Made by a program: the position numbers and the translations under genes | Shown: positions 24,693-32,431 of the stretch, piece by piece | How positions within the stretch are numbered: position 1 is the stretch's first letter | Layout of the letters: each line of letters starts with the position of its first letter | The notes under the pieces: model-generated | Database searches by the model: none | What the model was told of the DNA's origin: nothing | What the model saw: only the letters and a program-made list of their open reading frames with translations | NCBI GenBank assembly: GCA_016928355.1 | Contig: JAFGKW010000012.1 | Location: 1 to 40,681 of the forward strand | Length of the DNA: 40,681 bases | Source: Methanomicrobiaceae archaeon | GTDB lineage: Archaea > Halobacteriota > Methanomicrobia > Methanomicrobiales > Methanomicrobiaceae | Direction: 5' to 3'

Positions 24693-24961
24693 TCTATTCA
24701 GTCAGGATAACAGAAAGGGCAAAAAAAGACCTCACACAATTACCTAAGAGCACTGCAAAGGATATCTATGAAGAGCTTAAAGCTCTCGCCGGAGAGAAAA
24801 CCCCGAAAAAATATGTAAAGAAATTAAAGGGCAATAGAAAGCCCTCTTTTTATTCCCTACGCATCGGAAACTACAGGGTGATTCTGAATATTGTAGATAA
24901 TATCATGATAATTCATGTAATAGAAGTAGGTCACAGGAAGAACATATACAGAAAATATTAA
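24689..24961 (+). CDS. RelE/ParE-superfamily toxin
   Basis: The 90-aa basic protein has the RelE/ParE fold: SVRITERAKKDLTQLPKSTA at the start, then KKYVKKLKGNRKPSFYSLRI, GNYRVILNIVDN and HVIEVGHRKNIY. The central YSLRIGNYRVI and the C-terminal GHRKxIY are the most diagnostic pieces. RelE toxins cleave mRNA in the ribosome, while ParE toxins poison gyrase; the Arg and Lys content fits RelE better but this is not decided. It overlaps the antitoxin by four bases and is translated with it. The next gene is convergent, 15 bp away. Confidence 0.88.
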   Translation: MIYSVRITERAKKDLTQLPKSTAKDIYEELKALAGEKTPKKYVKKLKGNRKPSFYSLRIGNYRVILNIVDNIMIIHVIEVGHRKNIYRKY

Positions 24962-24976
24962 TTCAATTTTATATTC

Positions 24977-25768
24977 TCAGTCCATACTCCCGCTTACAAA
25001 ACCATCAATATCAAGAGTTACATATTTGAATCCCTTTTTCTTCAAATATGTCGAGATTTCATCTCTTTTCCCGGTAATTATCGAAAAATCCCGGATTTCA
25101 ACCTCAATCCGTGCTATATCCCCGTGTTTCCGGACCCTGACCTGACCTGCACCGAGCGATTTTATAAAGTTCTCTGATGCCTCGATCTGATCAAGGGTCT
25201 CCGGTTCAAGGTGGGTATCATAAGGAATCCGTGAGGCCAGACAGGATGAGGATGGCTTTTCGCTTACAGGCAGTCCATAAACACCTGCAAGCCTCCGGAT
25301 ATCCTTCTTGTCCATACCTGCATCGATGAAAGGGTGAATGATTCCGGCCTCTTCAAGCGCCTGAAAACCCGGCCTGTATTTTGAGAGATCTGAAATGTTG
25401 CTGCCGTCTGCGACATTTTTCAGGCCAAGCCTGTATGTCTCTGCCAGAAGAAGCCGTGACATCTCCTTTTTGCAGGTGTAACAGCGATCCCTATTATTCC
25501 GGACAAACTCTTCATCCTCCATTATCCCGGATTTCAGGACGCGATATGGCAGTGAAAGCGACCCTGCAAGCTCCAGCGCTGCTTTCACCTCGGAACGAGG
25601 AACGAGAGGCGAATCGACTATTGCGCATGCCATCCGGCCGGAGAGCACTTCCTTTGTAACGAACGCAAGAACCGTGCTGTCTACACCCCCGGAATAGGAT
25701 ATCAGCAGGCTTCCTGCCGAACGTATGATCTCCTTCAGGTTTTCAGTTTTTTCATCAAAATGATCCAT
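24977..25768 (-). CDS. larE: LarE-type ATP-dependent sulfur transferase with three-cysteine pattern
   Basis: From ATG 25768 the 263-aa protein is a PP-loop ATPase: SYSGGVDSTVLAF has the SGGVDS motif at 26-31. LarE adenylates and then thiolates pyridinium dicarboxylate in making the nickel-pincer cofactor. Cys176 in SSSCLASRIPY matches the sulfur-donating cysteine of Lactobacillus LarE. Two more cysteines, 96 and 99 (CYTC), resemble those that let some LarE proteins hold a [4Fe-4S] cluster and avoid self-sacrifice. It is divergent from the cysteine desulfurase and NifU, which could supply sulfur. No LarA, LarB or LarC is in the window. A tRNA or other thiolation role is an alternative. An upstream ATG at 25810 adds 14 unconserved residues. 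Confidence 0.87.
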   Translation of the reverse strand: MDHFDEKTENLKEIIRSAGSLLISYSGGVDSTVLAFVTKEVLSGRMACAIVDSPLVPRSEVKAALELAGSLSLPYRVLKSGIMEDEEFVRNNRDRCYTCKKEMSRLLLAETYRLGLKNVADGSNISDLSKYRPGFQALEEAGIIHPFIDAGMDKKDIRRLAGVYGLPVSEKPSSSCLASRIPYDTHLEPETLDQIEASENFIKSLGAGQVRVRKHGDIARIEVEIRDFSIITGKRDEISTYLKKKGFKYVTLDIDGFVSGSMD

Positions 25769-25897
25769 AATACCATTATTTATGATATAAATTGGCCTCC
25801 GGATGTCCATATTATTTTCCGATGCACCGGTACGATTGGATAATTTCTTTTTGTCCCGGATTGAGAATATCTGGAAACAATAATAAAGAAGATCAAC

Positions 25898-27079
25898 ATG
25901 ACCGGAGATAACAGATTCATATACATGGACAATGCGGCAACCACTCCTGCCAGAAAGGAAGTCGTTGAAGCCATGCTCCCCTATATGTCGGAAAATTTCG
26001 GAAACCCCTCCTCATTATACGGAATTGCAAAGAAGTCAGCAGAAGCCGTGGATAATGCAAGGGCACAGGTTGCATCCGCAATTGGTGCGTCTCCAAAGGA
26101 GATCTATTTCACATCCGGCGGAACAGAGGCAGACAACTGGGCGATAAAAGGTGCTGCATTTGCAAACAGGGATAAGGGCAACCACATCATAACATCACAG
26201 GTTGAACACCATGCCGTCCTTCATACGACTGAATGGCTTGAGAAACAGGGATTTGAAGTCACATATCTCCCGGTGGACAAATACGGGATGGTAAGCCCGG
26301 AAGATGTCAGGGAGGCCATCACAGACAGGACGATTCTTGTTACGATAATGATGGCCAACAACGAGATCGGAACCATCATGCCAATTGCAGAGATTGGGAA
26401 GATTGCACGTGAAATGGGCGTCCTCTTCCACACTGATGCAGTGCAGGCAGCAGGCCACATTCAGGTCGATGTCAATGAATTGAATATCGATATGCTCTCG
26501 ATATCAGGCCATAAATTCAGGGGGCCGAAAGGAACAGGAGTACTTTACATTGGCAAAATGGCGAAGATCGACCCGCTTATGCACGGAGGTGCACAGGAGA
26601 GACACAGAAGAGCCGGAACAGAGAACGTCCCGGGTATCGTCGGCATCGGGAAGGCACTGGAGCTAGCAGTCGCGGAGATGGATTCAGAATCAAAGAGGAT
26701 CGCAGGTCTTCGCGACATTCTCATCCAAAAAATCCTCGAAATCCCAAAGACGCATCTCAACGGCCACCCGGAGATGCGGCTACCGAACAATGTAAACGTG
26801 GTCTTCGAATATATCGAAGGGGAGTCCATACTGCTGATGCTCAACCGCAGGGCCATCTGCGCATCCACGGGCAGTGCATGCAGTTCAAAATCCCTTGACC
26901 CATCCCATGTCCTGATGGCATGCGGACTCCCTCCTGAGATTATCCACGGCTCGCTAAGGCTTACGATTGGCCATGATACCACCGAAGATGATATTGATTA
27001 TGTCGTGGAAAATGTACGCGGGGTTGTGCAGAAGCTTAGGAATATGTCACCGCTGACACCGCCCGAACTAAGGGAATAA
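25898..27079 (+). CDS. nifS: Cysteine desulfurase (NifS/IscS family)
   Basis: This PLP enzyme releases sulfur from cysteine as an enzyme persulfide for Fe-S and thio-cofactor assembly. The 393-aa protein shows YMDNAATTPARKEVVEAMLP at the start and SGGTEADNWAIKG near residue 73. The PLP lysine is 206 in SISGHKFRGPKG, and His104 is in VEHHAVL. The active-site loop has catalytic Cys328 in CASTGSACSS. Lengths and motifs fit a group I (NifS/IscS) enzyme. It is followed 22 bp later by the scaffold gene and is divergent from larE. Many methanogens lack these proteins, so the pair is informative. Confidence 0.95.
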   Translation: MTGDNRFIYMDNAATTPARKEVVEAMLPYMSENFGNPSSLYGIAKKSAEAVDNARAQVASAIGASPKEIYFTSGGTEADNWAIKGAAFANRDKGNHIITSQVEHHAVLHTTEWLEKQGFEVTYLPVDKYGMVSPEDVREAITDRTILVTIMMANNEIGTIMPIAEIGKIAREMGVLFHTDAVQAAGHIQVDVNELNIDMLSISGHKFRGPKGTGVLYIGKMAKIDPLMHGGAQERHRRAGTENVPGIVGIGKALELAVAEMDSESKRIAGLRDILIQKILEIPKTHLNGHPEMRLPNNVNVVFEYIEGESILLMLNRRAICASTGSACSSKSLDPSHVLMACGLPPEIIHGSLRLTIGHDTTEDDIDYVVENVRGVVQKLRNMSPLTPPELRE

Positions 27080-27101
27080 AAAATAGATAACGGAGGATAC
27101 G

Positions 27102-27515
27102 ATGTACGGCGAAAAAGTAATGGATCACTTTGAAAATCCAAGGAACCAGGGGACGATCGAAGATGCTGACGGAATTGGTGAAGTCGGAAACCCCCAGTGC
27201 GGCGATATTATGAAGATATACATAAAAGTCAGTGATGATATCATCGAGGATGTGAAGTTCCAGACATTCGGGTGCGGAGCTGCAATCGCCTCAAGCAGCA
27301 TGGCAACCGAGATGATAAAGGGAAAGCCGGTGAAGGAGGCATGGGATCTCTCGAACAAGGCGGTTGCAGATGCTCTCGAGGGTCTTCCGCCCCAGAAGCT
27401 CCACTGCTCCGTCCTTGCCGAGGAGGCGATCCACAAGGCAATCAACGACTACCGCACAAGAAACGGCCTTGAACCCTGGGAAGAGACCGGCGGACATTCC
27501 CACCATTCCAATTAA
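27102..27515 (+). CDS. nifU: Fe-S cluster assembly scaffold NifU/IscU
   Basis: The 137-aa scaffold has the three cluster-binding cysteines, Cys33 (GNPQCGD), Cys58 (TFGCGAAIASSS) and Cys102 (KLHCSVLAEEAI), plus the Asp35 of the motif. A His-rich tail (GGHSHHSN) is present. The scaffold assembles [2Fe-2S]/[4Fe-4S] clusters from sulfur delivered by the desulfurase. A GGAGGAT ribosome site precedes the ATG. It carries only the N-terminal IscU-like domain; the C-terminal Nfu domain of full NifU is absent. With nifS it forms a two-gene operon. Confidence 0.95.
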   Translation: MYGEKVMDHFENPRNQGTIEDADGIGEVGNPQCGDIMKIYIKVSDDIIEDVKFQTFGCGAAIASSSMATEMIKGKPVKEAWDLSNKAVADALEGLPPQKLHCSVLAEEAIHKAINDYRTRNGLEPWEETGGHSHHSN

Positions 27516-27576
27516 GACTTTTTTTAGTTGATATTCGGCCAGAATCTAAATATGAAAATAACAGATATTTGTGTAC

Positions 27577-27756
27577 ATGAAAAATGTTGATATGAAACTC
27601 GATGGAAACATCCTCACAATTACGGTTGACATCTCAAAGGATTTCGGAGAATCAAAATCCGGAAAGTCAATAACAATAGCCTCAACTGAGGGAAACATCT
27701 CAATCCCCGATAATGAAGAGATAAAAATCGGCCTCAACATCTATAAGAAAAAATAA
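27577..27756 (+). CDS. Small conserved beta-rich protein
   Basis: The 59-aa protein has a high Lys/Ile/Ser content and a compact beta pattern: DGNILTITVDISKDFGESKS, then GKSITIASTEGN and EEIKIGLNIYKKK. Similar small proteins with a GKS-x-x-I-A-S-T-x-G-N segment occur in methanogens and bacteria with no known function. ATG 27577 was chosen because a TATA-like CTAAATATG at 27546-27554 would start transcription right at it (leaderless); GTG 27571 and ATG 27592 are alternatives. It is monocistronic. Confidence 0.7.
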   Translation: MKNVDMKLDGNILTITVDISKDFGESKSGKSITIASTEGNISIPDNEEIKIGLNIYKKK

Positions 27757-27824
27757 ACACCTTAAAAGAATCTTATTTTTGTTCTATCCGAATACTTAAA
27801 TCATATTTCAGCTATCATAACCTT

Positions 27825-28055
27825 ATGAGAAAATTAATCCCGTTAATTCTGGTTTTTTTCTTTATGGTAATGACAGTTCTTTCAGGGGGTTGCAGCGGAC
27901 CCGGGCCGGGTGAGACGCTGTTCCTTGACGAAATATACGGCGATACACACACAGAGACTCCCGGTGATTCAGGCGGAGGAGATCTCGAATCCCTCCCTGA
28001 CGATATCGACAGGATTCCCGATGATGTGGAAAAGATCGAAGACAGTAGGGAATGA
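27825..28055 (+). CDS. Small acidic lipoprotein-like secreted protein
   Basis: The 76-aa protein begins with a signal peptide (KLIPLILVFFFMVMTVLSGG) ending in a lipobox-like LSGGC. After the cysteine the chain is acidic and Gly/Pro-rich (CSGPGPGETLFLDE, GGGDLESLPDDIDRIPDDVE). It could be anchored by lipidation of that cysteine. It has its own promoter-like TATA element near 27790. No homologue family was recognised. The next gene is convergent, with a hairpin between them. Confidence 0.65.
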   Translation: MRKLIPLILVFFFMVMTVLSGGCSGPGPGETLFLDEIYGDTHTETPGDSGGGDLESLPDDIDRIPDDVEKIEDSRE

Positions 28056-28081
28056 TAAACACCAGTGTATGAAAATACCCC

Positions 28082-28098
28082 GAAAATAATGTATTTTC
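28082..28098. terminator. Hairpin between convergent genes
   Basis: GAAAATA-ATG-TATTTTC is a perfect 7-bp inverted repeat with a 3-base loop in the spacer between convergent genes. It is AT-rich with no strong U-tract on the plus strand, so terminator function is tentative. Confidence 0.3.
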
Positions 28099-28179
28099 CA
28101 GCCGAATCATTCCAAAATACGGCATATGAAGGCCAAAATCAATATACGGTTTATAAAAAAAATAAAGTTACCTGAAAAA

Positions 28180-28800
28180 TTATTCCGTTTTTCTTCTGAC
28201 AATGAGATATGGTACAAGGAATATTAACACCAGAACCAGCCAGAATGAACCGAAGGCAAGAAGCATCTTCTCCTGAAGATCATCATAGAATCTTGCTTCG
28301 GCATAATTTTTCATCTTCCAGGAAATTATTGTGAAGTCCCCGCTCCTGTTAACCGAACCTCCGGTCGAGACCATTCCCAAAAGGGGATTTGCGACATTGT
28401 ACTCATCCGGGAGATACAAAGTGATATTATACGGGTTATCCATCAGGACCCTGAAATCATTATTGCCAAACTCCTGATCGAACCCGACTGTATAATTACC
28501 TTTTTCAAACGATATTGAGTTCCATTTCTCTTCATATGCGGCATCTGCCCCCGATTCATCAACAAGAGATATATTGGAGACCTCAACCGGTACCTTCTCG
28601 CCGAGCATACCAGGTTCATTGAACTCATAACTTTCAGCATCATTAACCGCAACTTCTGCATGAAACACGCTGCCGTTTTCAGCGATATAGATATCCGCAT
28701 CCAGCGCAGATGACGGACAAAAAATAGCTGCGAGAAGGATCAGCGCAGCACAGACAATAAAGATTCGAGATCCGCGTCGATCTCCACAGGTGGTTCGCAT
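28180..28800 (-). CDS. Membrane-anchored exported protein (DUF5803-like)
   Basis: The 206-aa protein has a signal peptide (IFIVCAALILLAAIFCPSSA at about residues 13-32), an extracytoplasmic beta-rich domain (DADIYIAENGSVFHAEV, PYNITLYLPDEYNVANPLLG) and a C-terminal membrane helix (about 178-200) with a basic tail. The layout resembles DUF5803 surface proteins of methanogens. The first in-frame start codon with a usable signal peptide is ATG 28800, which overlaps the end of thrC by 61 bp in another frame; no later ATG, GTG or TTG exists before the signal sequence. That makes the overlap real or the start non-canonical. It is probably co-transcribed with thrC. Confidence 0.72.
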   Translation of the reverse strand: MRTTCGDRRGSRIFIVCAALILLAAIFCPSSALDADIYIAENGSVFHAEVAVNDAESYEFNEPGMLGEKVPVEVSNISLVDESGADAAYEEKWNSISFEKGNYTVGFDQEFGNNDFRVLMDNPYNITLYLPDEYNVANPLLGMVSTGGSVNRSGDFTIISWKMKNYAEARFYDDLQEKMLLAFGSFWLVLVLIFLVPYLIVRRKTE

Positions 28801-29942
28801 TGTTTTATCACCGTCTCCGGGTCCTTTAAAAGATGGCCCGTTACAACACATACTATTTTCTCATCCCTGTCCAGGAGACCCTCTTCCGCCATCTTTTTTA
28901 TGCCCGCAACAGAGGCGGCGGATGCAGGCTCTACACCTATACCTTCCTTTCTTGCAAGATCCCTCTGCATTGCAAGAATCTCTTCGTCGGTCACAGACAG
29001 GGCTGTTCCTCCCGTCTCCCTTATCGCACGCAGAGCTTTCTCGGCATTTACCGGTGCGCCAATCCTGATGGCCGTAGCAATCGTCTCGGGATTCTTCTCG
29101 GGAACAACAACAGGCAGCTCTTTTGAAATTGCATCCGCAACCGGCCTTGAGCCCTCGGCCTGAACTCCGGTCATCATCGGCATCGAATCAATGAAACCAA
29201 GTTTGATTAGTTCTCCTAGTCCCTTATGAACCGCAGAGATGTTGCCGGCGTTTCCGATAGGAAGAACCATCCTGTCCGGAACTCCTCCAAGCTGATCAAT
29301 GGCTTCAAACCCGATTGTCTTCTGTCCTTCAAGACGATAGGGGTTGACCGAATTCAGGAGATAAAGCCCCTCACTCAGACATAAATCATGGACCATCTCA
29401 AGAGCTCTGTCAAAGTTGCCACGTATCGCAATGACCTTTGCACCGTGCATGAGTGCCTGGGCTACCTTGCCAAGTGCAACCTTTCCTGCCGGAAGCAGCA
29501 CTACAGAGGGTATCCCTGCCTTAGCTGCATACTGGGCAAGGCTGGCAGAGGTATTGCCCGTGCTTGCGCAGGCTACGGTCTTCATCCCGAGCTGAAGCGC
29601 CATTGAGACGCCGACGGTCATTCCGCGGTCCTTAAAGGAACCGGAGGGATTCATTCCCTCGTGCTTTGCATAGAGCTCCTTTAAACCGAGCTCCTCTCCG
29701 ATTGTCTTTAAGTGATAGAGTGGAGTTCCGCCCTCATGTAGTGTCACAGGCTCCCCGCTTACAGGAAGAAGCTCCCTATAGCGCCAGAGCTTTAACGGGC
29801 GCGAGTCCCATTCCCGGCGGGAGATCTCGATTGAGCCGAAATCGTATTCTACCGCAAGCAGGTGTCCACATTTGCCGCAGCGGTATATTACCTCGCTCTG
29901 GTTGTATTCTGCACCGCAGTTTATACAGACAAGACGAAACAT
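28740..29942 (-). CDS. thrC: Threonine synthase
   Basis: ThrC converts O-phosphohomoserine to threonine with PLP. The 400-aa protein has a zinc-ribbon-like N-terminus (Cys6, Cys9, Cys22, Cys25) and the PLP lysine 104 in NPSGSFKDRGM. It also has ASTGNTSASLAQYAAKAG and the phosphate-binding loop PIGNAGNISAVHKG. The zinc-ribbon form is common in archaea. Its start is about 30 nt from a TATA-like ACATATAAC, so it may be leaderless. It overlaps the next gene on its strand by 61 bp. Homoserine kinase and dehydrogenase are not in the window. Confidence 0.95.
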   Translation of the reverse strand: MFRLVCINCGAEYNQSEVIYRCGKCGHLLAVEYDFGSIEISRREWDSRPLKLWRYRELLPVSGEPVTLHEGGTPLYHLKTIGEELGLKELYAKHEGMNPSGSFKDRGMTVGVSMALQLGMKTVACASTGNTSASLAQYAAKAGIPSVVLLPAGKVALGKVAQALMHGAKVIAIRGNFDRALEMVHDLCLSEGLYLLNSVNPYRLEGQKTIGFEAIDQLGGVPDRMVLPIGNAGNISAVHKGLGELIKLGFIDSMPMMTGVQAEGSRPVADAISKELPVVVPEKNPETIATAIRIGAPVNAEKALRAIRETGGTALSVTDEEILAMQRDLARKEGIGVEPASAASVAGIKKMAEEGLLDRDEKIVCVVTGHLLKDPETVIKQCEPPVEIDADLESLLSVLR

Positions 29943-30016
29943 GATTAAAAATTTCTGTCTCCTGAGATGTTATATGTAGTGGATAATTACACCGGGGACA
30001 GTCGGACCGGAGGTCA

Positions 30017-30745
30017 TCAGCTCCATTTAACCCCGGATATACTGAGAATTATAACCCAGGAGAAAAGAAGAACTACGACCGACGCCGCAAAGGGGATCCC
30101 GGGTGGAAATGTTTGCGTAAAGTCCCTGACATAGACCGCAGCAAAACCGATTCCAAGCACAGCTGTTACCAGAAGATTTCTTTTGCTTTTTAAAAGAAGC
30201 AATCCCCTCATTTTTATTTTTGAAAACGGGAAAAACCAGAATACGCCGCTTTTGGAGCATGAATCCTCAACAAGGTGCATAAACGCCCCGAAAAGAAAAC
30301 CGGCCCCGAATACCAGAGCAAATTCAGAAAAAGCCCATGCAGACAGTATATACAGGACGATTAGCAGGCAGGATGTGACAATCACTGACATGAAGAAAAT
30401 CCCGAAGAGTGAGTGCAGAAGACCCCTGTGTTTAGGTTTAACCCTGCCAAGGGTTATTATCCATACCATGAGTGATAAGGGAAAATATATCAGGTAACGT
30501 ATCAGGTAGCCGAAAACCGGGAGGAAGAGAACGGTGTGCCGCCTGAAGATCCTGACCGGACCTTCACCTCCGGGGATACCGTGCATGATTGCAGAATCGG
30601 CTGAATCGGCATCAGGAGCAAGAGAGCCGATAAAAACCGCCACGAGAAAGACGATTATCCATGGAATATAATTGACAGATATGACGGGTGAAAGCAGGAT
30701 ACCTGCCGACAGGAGCGTGTAGAATACGTGCTGTTCCCCTCTCAT
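30017..30745 (-). CDS. YdjM/DUF457-type membrane-bound metal-dependent hydrolase
   Basis: The 242-aa protein has several membrane helices (about residues 10-40, 100-120, 135-155, 158-180 and 195-230). Metal-binding residues typical of the YdjM family are present: an early His (EQHVFYTLL), then LAPDADSADS, RRHTVLFLP, HRGLLHSLFG and HLVEDSCSKSG. The last pieces together resemble the family's metal site. The family's substrate is unsettled. It begins nine bases after the nitrilase-family gene and belongs to the same probable operon. Confidence 0.85.
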   Translation of the reverse strand: MRGEQHVFYTLLSAGILLSPVISVNYIPWIIVFLVAVFIGSLAPDADSADSAIMHGIPGGEGPVRIFRRHTVLFLPVFGYLIRYLIYFPLSLMVWIITLGRVKPKHRGLLHSLFGIFFMSVIVTSCLLIVLYILSAWAFSEFALVFGAGFLFGAFMHLVEDSCSKSGVFWFFPFSKIKMRGLLLLKSKRNLLVTAVLGIGFAAVYVRDFTQTFPPGIPFAASVVVLLFSWVIILSISGVKWS

Positions 30746-30754
30746 TCAGACTGA

Positions 30755-31555
30755 TCATTCTATATCCTGCAGCCAGGCCTTGTAAAGGTCATCCCTGCGG
30801 TCCGAAAGTGTGTCCGGCCCATAATCCGCCCGGTGAACCGATAAAGGATCGATATCGGCATAGAGCAAGCCTTCACCGTCTGCAGGGCCTGCTATGATAT
30901 CCCCTCCCGGAGATACAGCCATAGAACCCCCACAATAGTCGTCGACCGGATTCCTGCCGGTTGCGTTTATGCCCACAATATATATACGGTTCTCAACAGC
31001 TCTTGTACGAAGGAAGAGTTCCCAGTGTGAAAGCCTTTTGCAGGGCCATGCTGAGGGCACAAGTATGCATTCGGCACCAAGAATCCTGTACTTATGGAAC
31101 AGTTCGGGAAACCTTAGATCATAACAGATCGCAACTCCGAATTTCATTCCGCTATATTCAAAAACCGAAAGTGAGGACCCTGAGCTGAAATATTTGTCCT
31201 CACCGGCAGGGGAAAACAGATGAATCTTTGAATATTTCGAGAGGATATTTCCTTTTTCATCGAAAAAAACAGTTGTATTTGCCGGAAGACCTTCTTTTTT
31301 CTCCCTGAAACTTCCAAGGACTCCAATTCCGTATTCTATAGCTATATCCCTGTATGCAGTTGAAATAGGACCGGAATCATCCTCGAAAAATGATCCTGAA
31401 GACGGATCCCAGCCTGTTGCATACTGTTCCGGAAAACAGATAATCCCGGCATCCTCTGCTGACGCGGTCTTTGCAAAAGCAGATGCTTTTTTTAGATTCT
31501 CACCGGGATTCTCCCAGGATGATTCAGCCTGGGCTATACAGACCCGGAGAGGCAT
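30755..31555 (-). CDS. Carbon-nitrogen hydrolase (nitrilase superfamily)
   Basis: The 266-aa protein has the catalytic triad of the superfamily: Glu43 (CFPEQYATG), Lys110 (YSKIHLF) and Cys144 (VAICYDLRFPELF). It resembles omega-amidase and Nit2-like enzymes, which hydrolyse small amides such as 2-oxoglutaramate; substrate is not decided. ATG 31555 is preferred to GTG 31564 because a GTGA ribosome-like motif lies upstream and the former avoids overlap with the preceding gene. It shares an operon with the small membrane protein upstream and the YdjM-like gene downstream. Confidence 0.9.
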   Translation of the reverse strand: MPLRVCIAQAESSWENPGENLKKASAFAKTASAEDAGIICFPEQYATGWDPSSGSFFEDDSGPISTAYRDIAIEYGIGVLGSFREKKEGLPANTTVFFDEKGNILSKYSKIHLFSPAGEDKYFSSGSSLSVFEYSGMKFGVAICYDLRFPELFHKYRILGAECILVPSAWPCKRLSHWELFLRTRAVENRIYIVGINATGRNPVDDYCGGSMAVSPGGDIIAGPADGEGLLYADIDPLSVHRADYGPDTLSDRRDDLYKAWLQDIE

Positions 31556-31556
31556 T

Positions 31557-31760
31557 TTATTCACTTGGCTCTTCCTTAATCTTTGAAGTACCGTACATTA
31601 TAATTACAATTCCTGTAACTATCAGGATAGAGATTACAGGCAGAAGAATATTGAAAAAATCGAACCTGTAGTCCATTATCATTGCCGCTATTATTATTCC
31701 ACCTGCAGCGATACTCACTGCTGAAAGAATAGCGCCTTTTAATATAATACTATCAGACAT
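31557..31760 (-). CDS. Small two-helix membrane protein
   Basis: The 67-aa protein has two hydrophobic helices (ILSAVSIAAGGIIIAAMIMD and ILLPVISILIVTGIVIIMYG) separated by a short polar loop, and an acidic C-terminus. No domain was recognised. ATG 31760 is used; TTG 31766 would add two residues. A TATA-like TTTTATAATG lies about 35 bp upstream. The nitrilase-family gene starts one base after its stop, so it leads a three-gene operon. Confidence 0.65.
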   Translation of the reverse strand: MSDSIILKGAILSAVSIAAGGIIIAAMIMDYRFDFFNILLPVISILIVTGIVIIMYGTSKIKEEPSE

Positions 31761-31849
31761 TCCCAATTTTCTTTAGAGTTAAAGACATTATAAAACAATC
31801 GTTGTTCAGGGTGAAAGGAAAAAGATTTGACATAAATGAAAAAAATAGA

Positions 31850-32431
31850 CTATTTATTTCCCTTTTCAACACCTATTTCAAAGGCTTTGGTATTTATTTC
31901 AATTGTTTTGGGTGGAACCAGCTTTTTTACCGCTGATAAGAGTGAGTCTTCTTTAAGGGGAAGATGATGTGATGCAGCACCCAGCATCACAATATTCTGT
32001 GAGAGAAGGCTTCCGGCCTCCATCGCTGCAGACTCGGCATCGATAATATGGTATTTTATTTCCGAAAGTATGGCTTCAAGTGATTCGCAGGACGGTACTT
32101 CAAGACCTTGCTGGAATGTCGATGTGGGAACGACAATATTCTTACCTGATACGATTACACCACCATCTTTTAGGAAATGACTGTATCTCACAGCCTCAAG
32201 GAGGTCAAATGAAATAATCAGGTCTGCTGTTCCTGCAGATATCAGGGGTCCAAATTCTCCGTCGATCCTGATGTGGGTCTCTACAGATCCACCTCTCTGG
32301 GACATCCCGTGGGTCTCTGCCGAACGGACTTTTCTGCCCTCGGCAAGGCAGGCTTCTCCTATGATATTCGAGGCCAGTATTGTTCCCTGACCGCCGACGC
32401 CGACAATTAAGAGATCATAACTTCTGCTCAT
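31850..32431 (-). CDS. iorB: Indolepyruvate:ferredoxin oxidoreductase, beta subunit
   Basis: The 193-aa subunit has the gamma-type POR fold: YDLLIVGVGGQGTILASNII and ETHGMSQRGGSVETHIR are diagnostic of IorB. Together with IorA it interconverts aryl pyruvates and aryl-acetyl-CoA with ferredoxin, used by methanogens for aromatic amino acid formation or breakdown. The start is ATG 32431, overlapping the iorA stop by four bases; the longer reading from 32497 belongs to iorA sequence. It ends the iorAB operon. Confidence 0.94.
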   Translation of the reverse strand: MSRSYDLLIVGVGGQGTILASNIIGEACLAEGRKVRSAETHGMSQRGGSVETHIRIDGEFGPLISAGTADLIISFDLLEAVRYSHFLKDGGVIVSGKNIVVPTSTFQQGLEVPSCESLEAILSEIKYHIIDAESAAMEAGSLLSQNIVMLGAASHHLPLKEDSLLSAVKKLVPPKTIEINTKAFEIGVEKGNK

